NCBI GenBank assembly: GCA_905192935.1
Contig: CAJJMX010000100.1
Span: 1-6,445 of the forward strand
DNA: 6,445 bases
From: an uncultured Mailhella sp.
Lineage (GTDB): Bacteria; Desulfobacterota; Desulfovibrionia; Desulfovibrionales; Desulfovibrionaceae
Direction of reading: 5' to 3'
This document shows positions 1 through 6,277 of the stretch, in pieces (the first letter of the stretch is position 1; each line of letters begins with the position of its first letter). The notes beneath the pieces are model-generated. The model searched no databases. It was not told the DNA's origin and worked only from the letters and a program-made list of their open reading frames with translations. Both the position numbers and the translations under genes were made by a program.

Positions 1-2
1 CG

Positions 3-644
3 CACCAGATAAGAGACGTCATACTGGGCCTGGTGCAGCGGCATCTTTACGGCATGGGTCGGGAGCTCCGCAGCACGTTTTCCGAAATCAAGCTTGAATG
101 TCAGAATGTTATCATGACGTATTATGCGGAGTATCTGAAGAAGCTCGGCGAGGGCACGAGCTCTTTCAGCAGCTTTCTGAAGGATATGCAGAACAATTTT
201 TCTCTTGACCTTCAGGCCGATGTCAAGGGGATAGACGTCTATTCCAAAACGGAGAGGAGGCAGAATGGAACCGAAATAATATGGGTCGGAAAATGGTACA
301 ATCCGCTCACATGGCCCGACTTCAAGAAGGTTCCAACATTTGAAGACGTCACGGTCTATGAAACGGCACGGATGATCAACGACGTGAAGGAACAGTGCAG
401 AAAGACGATGATGAAAGCCAGCCAGGCGTTCAATCAGGCATCGGAAGACATGATGCGGAACATCATCAGCGAGTCCGTGAAAAAGATCAACGCTGCAGAC
501 GCCTATATGCGCAGGAAGTTTGGCAGCCTCGACGCCATGAATCAGGATAAGGAAATGATGGAGCGTCGTATCAAGGAGCTGGACGACGAGATACGCTGGC
601 TGAAGAGCATGAACGAGCAGATTTCTGCCGTGATGGAGATATGA
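3..644 (+). CDS. C-terminal part of a probable dynamin-like GTPase (5' end outside window)
   Basis: The frame is open to the left edge, so this is the 3' end of a longer gene. The GTG at 33 is probably an internal valine and not a start. The visible 213 residues are strongly helical and charged, with a long coiled-coil-like tail ending in repeated E/K/D-rich heptads (about nt 450-640). No GTPase motifs are visible; they would lie upstream. A short aromatic stretch, WVGKWYNPLTW (about nt 284-317), is followed by a conserved-looking helix. This resembles the WYNPFSW-type segment in the C-terminal, membrane-interacting part of bacterial dynamin-family proteins, which remodel or tether membranes using GTP. 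The stop overlaps the next open frame (ATGA at 641-644), which suggests a shared transcript. The family call rests on this motif and the helical layout only. An unrelated coiled-coil protein is possible. Base composition is lower in GC than in the ATPase gene. Confidence 0.6.
   Translation, partial: HQIRDVILGLVQRHLYGMGRELRSTFSEIKLECQNVIMTYYAEYLKKLGEGTSSFSSFLKDMQNNFSLDLQADVKGIDVYSKTERRQNGTEIIWVGKWYNPLTWPDFKKVPTFEDVTVYETARMINDVKEQCRKTMMKASQAFNQASEDMMRNIISESVKKINAADAYMRRKFGSLDAMNQDKEMMERRIKELDDEIRWLKSMNEQISAVMEI
635..638 (+). promoter_or_regulatory. Shine-Dalgarno GGAG deciding the start of gene 2
   Basis: GGAG lies 8 nt before the ATG at 647 but only 2 nt before the ATG at 641. The spacing favours 647 as the real start. 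The site sits inside the last codons of the upstream gene, which fits translational coupling. Confidence 0.5.
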
Positions 645-646
645 CC

Positions 647-1192
647 ATGAGTGCAGGCATGTTGCGGCCCGAAGTGCAGCGTGAAGCGGATCGCCGCCTC
701 ATGGCATGGCAAAGGGGCGATGAGACGGCCCTGAAGACGCTGCTTTTGAGCCTTCTGGACGAAAGCTGTCCGCAGGCGGAGGCGTGCGCCCGGTATCTGG
801 ATGAAAAGACGGGCAAAGCGCTGTTTGAGCCGGATGACGGCGCAACGCAGCGTCCGGAACTGGCTTCGGTCACCATGAAAGAGTACCGCTATCTGACGGG
901 ACGCCTTTTGCGGAATTTTTCCCGCGAGACCTTTGAGGCCGCCGTTCAGGCGGGCAGCAGGCTCGATGAGGTGCGCGCCGACAGGCTTCCCGCGTTTCTT
1001 GCGCCCGAGCCTGCGGCCTCATTCCAAAATCGGGGGAATCTTCAACGAGAATCACAGGGACAGAGCGGCGCTTCCCACGGGCATGACCGGCCTCGTCAGG
1101 AAGAGCGTGGACACTCTCGAGCAAGGCTTTTTCTCATCGCAGGAGCCGTTCTCGTCATTCTCCTCATCGCCGGAGCCGCGCTCTGGCGTTGA
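647..1192 (+). CDS. Tail-anchored membrane protein of unknown function, 181 aa
   Basis: I do not recognise the family. The start at 647 is chosen over 641 because of the GGAG spacing; the longer form would add two residues. Residues 1-115 look like a soluble, mostly helical domain rich in Leu, Arg and Glu. Residues about 118-158 are a polar, disordered linker rich in Gln, Ser, Gly, His and Arg. Residues about 161-180 form one continuous hydrophobic segment (LFLIAGAVLVILLIAGAALW) that ends one residue before the stop. There is no N-terminal signal peptide. This is the layout of a tail-anchored protein with its soluble domain in the cytoplasm and basic residues just before the membrane segment. 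It follows the probable dynamin-like gene with coupled translation. Inference: it may be the membrane dock or receptor for other proteins of the cluster. Confidence 0.75.
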   Translation: MSAGMLRPEVQREADRRLMAWQRGDETALKTLLLSLLDESCPQAEACARYLDEKTGKALFEPDDGATQRPELASVTMKEYRYLTGRLLRNFSRETFEAAVQAGSRLDEVRADRLPAFLAPEPAASFQNRGNLQRESQGQSGASHGHDRPRQEERGHSRARLFLIAGAVLVILLIAGAALWR

Positions 1193-1260
1193 GAAGCAGA
1201 GAGCCAGGCAGGTTTCCCCGCCATCGGGAGCACCGTCCGGGCCGGTCAGCTCGACGGAAC

Positions 1261-1266
1261 GGGGAG
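1261..1266 (+). promoter_or_regulatory. Shine-Dalgarno GGGGAG deciding the start of gene 3
   Basis: GGGGAG sits 8 nt before the ATG at 1275. No other in-frame ATG, GTG or TTG lies between the end of gene 2 and this ATG, so the site supports 1275 as the start even though the frame is open back to 933. Confidence 0.55.
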
Positions 1267-1274
1267 TCTGTCGG

Positions 1275-1922
1275 ATGCAGAAGTCGTCAGCCCGCAGCAG
1301 AACCGCTGAGTGGCGGGAGGCTCCCGCCCCTGAAAACGACAGGGGCAGGGACTTTTCCCGGGGCGTGAGCTCCGGCGAGGCGCAGGGACTCTCGCGCGGC
1401 GACATCCGCAGCGAAGCAGAAGATGCGGGAAGCTTTGGAGCCGCATCCGGCGTATCCGTGGCCGGGACGTTCGGGAGAAAATCCGGCGCTTCGCCGGGCT
1501 CCAGGCCCGTCACGATGTCCTGGGGCGCATCGGCAAAGGAGCCCGTCACGGTGTCTCCGCAGTCCTTCGGCGCAGCGCGCGAAGCGTCGACTGCGGCGTG
1601 TTCCGGGGACTTGCGCGACATGCTGGATACGTGTCTGGAAGAAGTCTGGAATATCAGTCGTCGTCACAGGGCCGATGAAGACTGGCAGAATATCAAAATC
1701 GATATCCTTGTGACGGCCAGCAAACTGCATGAACTTGTCGACGCCATGACGCGGACCTTTCCCGGTCATGATGCGGCAAACAAGGTTGTCCATCTGCTGA
1801 AGGAGGGGCAACAAAAACTGCGCGCCATGACGGGGCCCTCTTCCTATGATGAAGCACTGTTCAACAACGCGTTTGATGCCCTCATGCAGGCCAAAAAAAT
1901 ATTCCGCACCCTCGTGAAGTAG
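1275..1922 (+). CDS. Hypothetical protein: disordered N-terminal half, helical C-terminal half, 215 aa
   Basis: The family is not recognised. The start at 1275 has a well-spaced GGGGAG. The frame is open upstream to 933, but that part overlaps the membrane-anchor coding sequence of gene 2 and lacks a good ribosome site. Residues 1 to about 105 are rich in Ser, Gly, Ala, Arg and Glu with no predicted fold, no signal peptide and no membrane segment. Residues about 110-215 read as four or so amphipathic helices, for example around LRDMLDTCLEEVW and LFNNAFDALMQAKKIF, suggesting a small helical bundle. Inference: the flexible half may be a linker or spacer and the bundle a binding module, for instance an adaptor between the membrane protein encoded upstream and the ATPase encoded 49 nt downstream. 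The C-terminal half is more convincing as protein than the N-terminal half, so a shorter product remains possible. Confidence 0.65.
   Translation: MQKSSARSRTAEWREAPAPENDRGRDFSRGVSSGEAQGLSRGDIRSEAEDAGSFGAASGVSVAGTFGRKSGASPGSRPVTMSWGASAKEPVTVSPQSFGAAREASTAACSGDLRDMLDTCLEEVWNISRRHRADEDWQNIKIDILVTASKLHELVDAMTRTFPGHDAANKVVHLLKEGQQKLRAMTGPSSYDEALFNNAFDALMQAKKIFRTLVK
1312..1346 (+). repeat. Two overlapping, mutually exclusive inverted repeats
   Basis: GGCGGGAG (1312-1319) and CTCCCGCC (1321-1328) are perfect inverted repeats around a single base. GCCCCTG (1326-1332) and CAGGGGC (1340-1346) form a second perfect 7-bp stem with a 7-nt loop. They share bases 1326-1328, so in RNA only one can form fully. 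A small GGGA/TCCC stem (1348-1359) follows. They lie just inside gene 3, about 40 nt after its start. They could be chance in a GC-rich low-complexity stretch, or an RNA structure tuning translation or polarity. Confidence 0.4.
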
Positions 1923-1960
1923 CCGTATGTGCTCCGGTCTCCACCGGGGAAACGTAGAAA

Positions 1961-1965
1961 AAGGA
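1961..1965 (+). promoter_or_regulatory. Shine-Dalgarno AAGGA deciding the start of the ATPase gene
   Basis: AAGGA lies 6 nt before the ATG at 1972, in an A-rich stretch that is unusual for this window. The earlier in-frame ATG at 1927 has no comparable site and lies only 4 nt after the stop of gene 3. Confidence 0.6.
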
Positions 1966-1971
1966 AAAATC

Positions 1972-4900
1972 ATGGAACAGGGAAGCAGTCCTGCAAAAGG
2001 ACGGTCGATGGAGACGCAGGCCGTGGCCGAGCTCAAGCTTCTTCAGGCCGTGTCCAAAGCGTACACTCTGGAACTTCAGTCCTATCTGCCCATGCTCGAC
2101 GGGCAGCGTGCCGAGCAGATCTCGTCGAGCGCCGCGCTTCCAGCGGGCAGGGTCAATGCCGTGCGCGTCATTGAAGTGTCGACCATCATGTACGACAAGC
2201 GGGAAAGCGCGCTGGACAGCCTGTTCAACATCCTTGCCGCCATGGGCGAGCATTACGGTGTGGGGCTCATGCTGCGCGGCGGGAGAGAAAAGTGTTCTCT
2301 GTATCTCGTCACAAGGGTGTATGCCGAACGGTTTTCGGCCGTCACCGGCCACGGACTGCTCACGCAGGGCATGACGGGACATTTTGCCGGGAGCCGCCTG
2401 CGCACGCTCAGCAATGAGGAGGCGCAGGGGCTTTTGAACCGCTGCTTCCCCGAAAATGTCCGCAACTGGGGAGTGTGTTCTTCGTCCCTGGTGCCGAACC
2501 TCAAGCATGACGACAACATGACCACCTTCACGCAGTCGCTCGACCGGCTCATCGACGCCATGGCCGGACGGGAATACACGGCGCTCATCCTTGCCGAACC
2601 TCTGGGACAGGACAGTCTCGACGTCATGCAGCGGAGCATGGAGAACACGGGCACGCTTCTTTCGCCTTTGCAGAAGCGCTCGTTCACGGTGTCGCAGAGC
2701 AAGGGCACCAGCAGCGTGACCACGATTTCCCGCACGATCACGCAGGGCATCAACGAGAGCGTCACGCACAGCCAGAGCCATGCCAGAACGGAGTCCTTCA
2801 GCAGTAGCCGGGGCACGAGCACGTCCGAGGGAACGTCGGAAAGCACAAGTACCAGCGTGTCCGGCACGCTGAGCCGTGCCGTCACCGCGGCAGCGTCGGC
2901 AGGCGTGGGCGTTTTTCTGCCCGTCGGGGGCATGGTCGGCGCGAGTTTCGCCAATACGCTCGGGCAGTCGGTCAGTCTGGGGAAATCCTGGTCAAAAGGC
3001 TCTTCGCACACCGAAACTCAGAGTCAAAGCAATACGGAGAGTAAGGGCACGACCGACACGACGGGCAGGTCCAATACGGAGGGAACGAGCAGCAGCATAA
3101 GCGTCGGCGGCTCTTCCTCCACCGGCTCCACGCAGGAGCAGGGATCGAGCACCATGGTGGAATTTTCCGACATGGGCATCTGCCGCTTCCATGACCGTCT
3201 GGAAGAGAAGCTCGACCGTCTGGACGACGTGCGCGCCTGCGGGGCCTGGTCTGCGGCCGCCTTTTTCGTGGCCGCCGATCATAAGGACGCCGCCGTGGCC
3301 GCTTCGCTGTATCAGGGCATGATGCGCGGTCAGGAGTCCATGAAGAACGCCTCGGCGCTGCTGCACTGGCAGGCTGAGGGCGCGCAGTCGGTCATGGCGT
3401 GGCTGCGCGAGCTGCTTCTGCCGCGCTTTAGCTTCGACAATCTCACGGTCACGCCCGGCGTTCCGGTGTCCAGCCGTGAGCTTGCGCTCATGATGTGCCT
3501 GCCGCGCAGGTCCGTGGGCGGGGTCACCGTGGTGGAGTCCGTGGGCTTCGGCAGGGAGGTGCGCTCCCTTCGCGAACTGCCGCAAGACGCATCCCGGCGT
3601 TTTCTGTCTCTCGGCAGCGTGTATCACAAGAACAGGCAGGAAAAAGCTCCCGTGACGCTCGATGTGGAAAGTCTGTGCCGTCATGTGCTGGTTTCCGGCA
3701 CCACGGGCACGGGCAAGTCGCGCGCCATGCAGCACATGCTCTGCCGTCTGCATGAAATCGGCGTTCCCTTCCTCGTCATCGAGCCCGCCAAGAACGAATA
3801 TCGCGGACTGCGCGGCCTGCCGGGCGTGAAGGTGCTGCGCGCGGGCAGCTTCGGCAGCGACGGGCTGCATCTGAATCCCTTTGTCTTTCCCGCAGGTTCC
3901 GGCGTGACGCTGAGTTCCCACGTCGATCGCGTGTGCGCGGTGTTCAACGCGGCCTTCCCCATGTATGCCGCCATGCCGCAGGTGCTCGAAAAGGCCGTGT
4001 ATCAGGCCTATGAGAAATGCGGCTGGGACATTGCTTCGTCCCGCTCCGTGTCCGGCGCTTTGTTCCCCACTGTCGCCGACGTGGCCGAACAGGTGAAGGT
4101 CGTGGTGGAGGAAGCCGGATACAGGGGCGAAAGCTACGATACCTACATAGGCGCGCTGAAGGCCAGACTGGATTCCTTTGCCTACGGTTCGCTCGGCCTT
4201 GTGCTGTCCTCTTCGCCCGACGAGGAGACCTCCGCCGACGTGCTGTTCAACGGCTCCTGCGTGGTGAACGTGGCGGACATGGGTTCGCCGGAGAAAAAGG
4301 CCGTGCTCATGGGCGTTCTGCTCATGCGCCTTCAGGAACAGCGCATGGCGGAACGGCGCGATGAAAAGGCCCGCGGCATGCTTCTGCACGCCACGGTCAT
4401 CGAGGAGGCCCACAATCTGCTTCGGGCCGCGGGACCGGTCGTTTCGCAGGAAGGTTCCGGTTCCCGGCAGCAGGCCGTGGAATTCTTTGCCAACGCCATA
4501 GGCGAAATGCGCGCCTACGGCGAAGGCTTTTTTGTGGTGGATCAGTCGGCCTCGGCGCTGGACGCCTCGGTGCTGCGCAATACCGGCACCAAGATAGCGT
4601 TCAATGCGCCGCTTGAGGAAGACCGGAAGATTCTGGCCGGAGCCATGGCGCTCGATGATCTTCAGCAGGAGGCGCTTGCCAGACTGCCGGTGCAGATTGC
4701 CGCGGTCAAGCAGAACGACTGGACCGAGGCCGTGCTGTGCCGCGTGCAGGACTGGTCGGCGCCGGAGAGCCATGACGAAGCCCTGGAGATGGTGGAGAGC
4801 GCCGAAGAAAAAAGGCGCATCCGCGCGCGGCTCGTCATGCTGGTGGCGGAAGCTGCGGAGGGCGCAGGCGCGTCTCTGGACAGGGATGAAAAGGCGGCCC

Positions 4901-5172
4901 TGCATCGCTGGACGCAGCGTCAGGGCTTTCCCCGCGGGGTGCTCATTGCGCTGAAGAACATCATCGACGGCCGACCGTTTTCCGGGGATTGCCGGATGCT
5001 GTTCAAGGCGCTTCTCGGCATTGACGATCGCTTCTTCAGCTGTGCGGTTTCGGCGCAGGGCAGGGACAATCGTCTCATGATAAGGCTTTCGGACGTGCTG
5101 AACAGTCCTTCGGACGTGAAGCGGATACGCAGGATCCTTGCGGACGGCGCAACAAGGAGTGGCAACGCATGA
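1972..5172 (+). CDS. HerA/DUF87-family P-loop ATPase with Ser/Thr-rich insert, 1066 aa
   Basis: This is a DNA- or protein-translocating motor of the FtsK-HerA superfamily. Residues 1 to about 240 form a mixed alpha/beta N-terminal region. Residues 243-302 and 333-394 are very rich in Ser and Thr (32 of the 60 residues in 243-302). Between them, residues about 303-331 are Gly/Ala/Val-rich and hydrophobic, like a Gly-zipper or short membrane hairpin. The ATPase domain follows: Walker A GTTGTGKS at 576-583, the conserved IEPAKNEY stretch around 603-610, Walker B VIEEAH at 809-814 with acidic pair E811/E812, and the sensor-like VVDQSASALD around 855-864. Residues 900-1066 are a helical C-terminal region. 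Its stop overlaps the toxin start (ATGA), so the two are translated together. Known of the family: hexameric motors that thread DNA or protein. The substrate here is unknown; the coupling suggests the toxin (inference). The relatives VirB4 and TraG were considered, but no other conjugation gene is present. Confidence 0.85.
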   Translation: MEQGSSPAKGRSMETQAVAELKLLQAVSKAYTLELQSYLPMLDGQRAEQISSSAALPAGRVNAVRVIEVSTIMYDKRESALDSLFNILAAMGEHYGVGLMLRGGREKCSLYLVTRVYAERFSAVTGHGLLTQGMTGHFAGSRLRTLSNEEAQGLLNRCFPENVRNWGVCSSSLVPNLKHDDNMTTFTQSLDRLIDAMAGREYTALILAEPLGQDSLDVMQRSMENTGTLLSPLQKRSFTVSQSKGTSSVTTISRTITQGINESVTHSQSHARTESFSSSRGTSTSEGTSESTSTSVSGTLSRAVTAAASAGVGVFLPVGGMVGASFANTLGQSVSLGKSWSKGSSHTETQSQSNTESKGTTDTTGRSNTEGTSSSISVGGSSSTGSTQEQGSSTMVEFSDMGICRFHDRLEEKLDRLDDVRACGAWSAAAFFVAADHKDAAVAASLYQGMMRGQESMKNASALLHWQAEGAQSVMAWLRELLLPRFSFDNLTVTPGVPVSSRELALMMCLPRRSVGGVTVVESVGFGREVRSLRELPQDASRRFLSLGSVYHKNRQEKAPVTLDVESLCRHVLVSGTTGTGKSRAMQHMLCRLHEIGVPFLVIEPAKNEYRGLRGLPGVKVLRAGSFGSDGLHLNPFVFPAGSGVTLSSHVDRVCAVFNAAFPMYAAMPQVLEKAVYQAYEKCGWDIASSRSVSGALFPTVADVAEQVKVVVEEAGYRGESYDTYIGALKARLDSFAYGSLGLVLSSSPDEETSADVLFNGSCVVNVADMGSPEKKAVLMGVLLMRLQEQRMAERRDEKARGMLLHATVIEEAHNLLRAAGPVVSQEGSGSRQQAVEFFANAIGEMRAYGEGFFVVDQSASALDASVLRNTGTKIAFNAPLEEDRKILAGAMALDDLQQEALARLPVQIAAVKQNDWTEAVLCRVQDWSAPESHDEALEMVESAEEKRRIRARLVMLVAEAAEGAGASLDRDEKAALHRWTQRQGFPRGVLIALKNIIDGRPFSGDCRMLFKALLGIDDRFFSCAVSAQGRDNRLMIRLSDVLNSPSDVKRIRRILADGATRSGNA
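5154..5159 (+). promoter_or_regulatory. Shine-Dalgarno AAGGAG for the toxin gene
   Basis: AAGGAG lies inside the end of the ATPase gene, 9 nt before the ATG at 5169 and 12 nt before the adjacent ATG at 5172. It favours 5169 and makes toxin synthesis depend on ribosomes finishing the ATPase. Confidence 0.6.
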
Positions 5173-5843
5173 TGGAAAAAGCATTGGGAAAAATGGCGGA
5201 GACGCAGGCAGGGGGGAAGGCTCCCGAGAGAGTGCCCGGTCTGGACGGCATGGAGAACGGACTCCGCACGGAAGGCAGGCCCCACCTGGAACGAGTGCCA
5301 TCCGATTCTGCAGAGTGCGCCAGGCCAGATCGCCTCGATGTTCCCGACTGGAAGGACATCCTGACGGGAAAGGATGGGGGGCCGAAACTGGAAGGATTTC
5401 TCCCGAGCAGCAACGGATCATGGGAGGGAGAGAAAGGCGACAGCACCTGGAAGCCGGATCCTGACCGCATTCCTCCGAAGACAAATCCCGAGGGAAAGAG
5501 TTGGGGAGAACTCGAAGACAAATACGGCATGGACGGCGTGAAATTCAAGGACGGAGAGCCGGACTTCAGCGAGATTGCCGAGGCCACCGTGGAGATAGAC
5601 GACTTTACTGAGAACCGCTTTGAAAACTTTGCTCAGGCGGACAGCAAGCTTGCCGAGCAGTGGAATGCGGAAGGCCGCGACGGAAGGACGGACTGGACGG
5701 CCCGCGACGTGGCGGCCTACCGAAAGGAAAACAATCTCACCTGGCACGAGCGCAGCGACATGAAGACCATGGATCTTGTGCCTTCCGAAGTTCACAACAA
5801 CATTCCCCATGCCGGGGGCATCTCGGCCAGGAAGCAGGGATGA
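5169..5843 (+). CDS. HNH/endonuclease VII-fold nuclease toxin (WHH-like), 224 aa
   Basis: Probable DNA-cleaving toxin of the polymorphic-toxin type. Residues 1 to about 75 are polar and disordered, with no signal peptide or known trafficking domain. A conserved-looking lead-in follows (NGSWEGEKGDSTW around 82-94), then the KYGMDGVKFKDGEPDF region around 118-133, and the catalytic end: TWHE at 191-194, DMKTMDLVP at 197-205, VHNNIPHAGG at 208-217. H193, H209 and H214 are the likely metal-binding and catalytic residues. This spacing is typical of the HNH superfamily group with a conserved WHH signature; here the third position is Glu, a variant I believe is also seen in this group. Such domains usually sit at the C-terminus of very large secreted proteins, but this one stands almost alone. 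It is coupled to the ATPase by an ATGA overlap and is followed at once by a likely immunity gene. Confidence 0.85.
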   Translation: MMEKALGKMAETQAGGKAPERVPGLDGMENGLRTEGRPHLERVPSDSAECARPDRLDVPDWKDILTGKDGGPKLEGFLPSSNGSWEGEKGDSTWKPDPDRIPPKTNPEGKSWGELEDKYGMDGVKFKDGEPDFSEIAEATVEIDDFTENRFENFAQADSKLAEQWNAEGRDGRTDWTARDVAAYRKENNLTWHERSDMKTMDLVPSEVHNNIPHAGGISARKQG

Positions 5844-5849
5844 GGAGAG
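5844..5849 (+). promoter_or_regulatory. Shine-Dalgarno GGAGAG for the immunity gene
   Basis: A purine-rich run GGAGAGAGGG follows the toxin stop directly. Its GGAG is 7 nt before the ATG at 5855. The ATG at 5840 overlaps the toxin stop but lies upstream of this site, and an ATG at 5864 is also possible. Confidence 0.55.
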
Positions 5850-5854
5850 AGGGT

Positions 5855-6277
5855 ATGTACAGCATGAACGATGCCGTTTTAGGCAAGCTGGAATTCACCC
5901 ATGTATGGAAGGGAACCTGCAACGTCGAGTTTCTGGGCAAAGGCCATGAGTTGACGCTTGCCGTTCAGGGCGAGCCGGACAAGCCCGTGACCGAGGCGCA
6001 GCGCCGGGCCTTCGAGGCCGCGCAGAAGAGTCTTGCCGACACGTCGTCCTTCCTTGAACCGTTGCTTGCCTATTGCCGCATCGACGGCCCGGAAGACGGT
6101 CTGGACGCCGAAAGCCTTCCGTACGTGGTGCATCCCGAAACGCTGCTCATCACCTGGGAGGGAGGTTTCGGCCTGCTTTGCAGCTACGACTATGACGAGT
6201 CGGAGCAGGGCCTTGCCGTGTACGCGCGCTCGCCCGAGGATCCCCTTCAGGCAGGCCCGCAGAGCGACATCCTGTAG
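5855..6277 (+). CDS. Probable immunity protein, DUF6985-like, 140 aa
   Basis: This is the likely antidote that binds and blocks the nuclease encoded directly upstream. Features that recall DUF6985 proteins, which are often found beside polymorphic toxins, are an opening strand region with W18-K-G, a central VTEAQRRAFEAAQ helix (45-57) preceding a second helix up to about residue 73, a GGFGLLCSYDYDESEQGLAVY segment (103-123) and a closing GPQSDIL (134-140). There is no signal peptide or membrane segment, so it should act in the cytoplasm. It starts 12 nt after the toxin stop, the usual order and spacing of a toxin-immunity pair. The open frame runs further upstream (to 5660), but that part overlaps the toxin catalytic end and is a shadow. 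The family name is recalled from its sequence pattern and is not confirmed by a search; the immunity role follows mainly from position. Confidence 0.75.
   Translation: MYSMNDAVLGKLEFTHVWKGTCNVEFLGKGHELTLAVQGEPDKPVTEAQRRAFEAAQKSLADTSSFLEPLLAYCRIDGPEDGLDAESLPYVVHPETLLITWEGGFGLLCSYDYDESEQGLAVYARSPEDPLQAGPQSDIL

Noticed and set aside
933..1274. Upstream extension of gene 3 overlapping gene 2
   Set aside because: The overlapped sequence encodes the membrane anchor of gene 2 in another frame, and the extension lacks a good ribosome site while 1275 has one. Starts at 1083 or 1107 remain possible but less likely.
2698..3156. Ser/Thr-rich region as a surface adhesin repeat
   Set aside because: It is embedded in a cytoplasmic-type ATPase with no signal peptide, and the repeats are not regular.
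1972..5172. Conjugation or type IV secretion ATPase (VirB4/TraG type)
   Set aside because: Motifs fit the HerA/DUF87 group, and no relaxase, pilus or other transfer gene is present in the window.
2992..5484. An 830-codon open frame on the minus strand
   Set aside because: It lies antisense to the ATPase and toxin genes, which have clear family motifs. Its His/Arg/Gly-rich composition is typical of a shadow frame in GC-rich DNA.
5660..5854. Upstream extension of the immunity open frame
   Set aside because: It overlaps the catalytic end of the toxin in another frame, and a strong purine-rich ribosome site precedes 5855.
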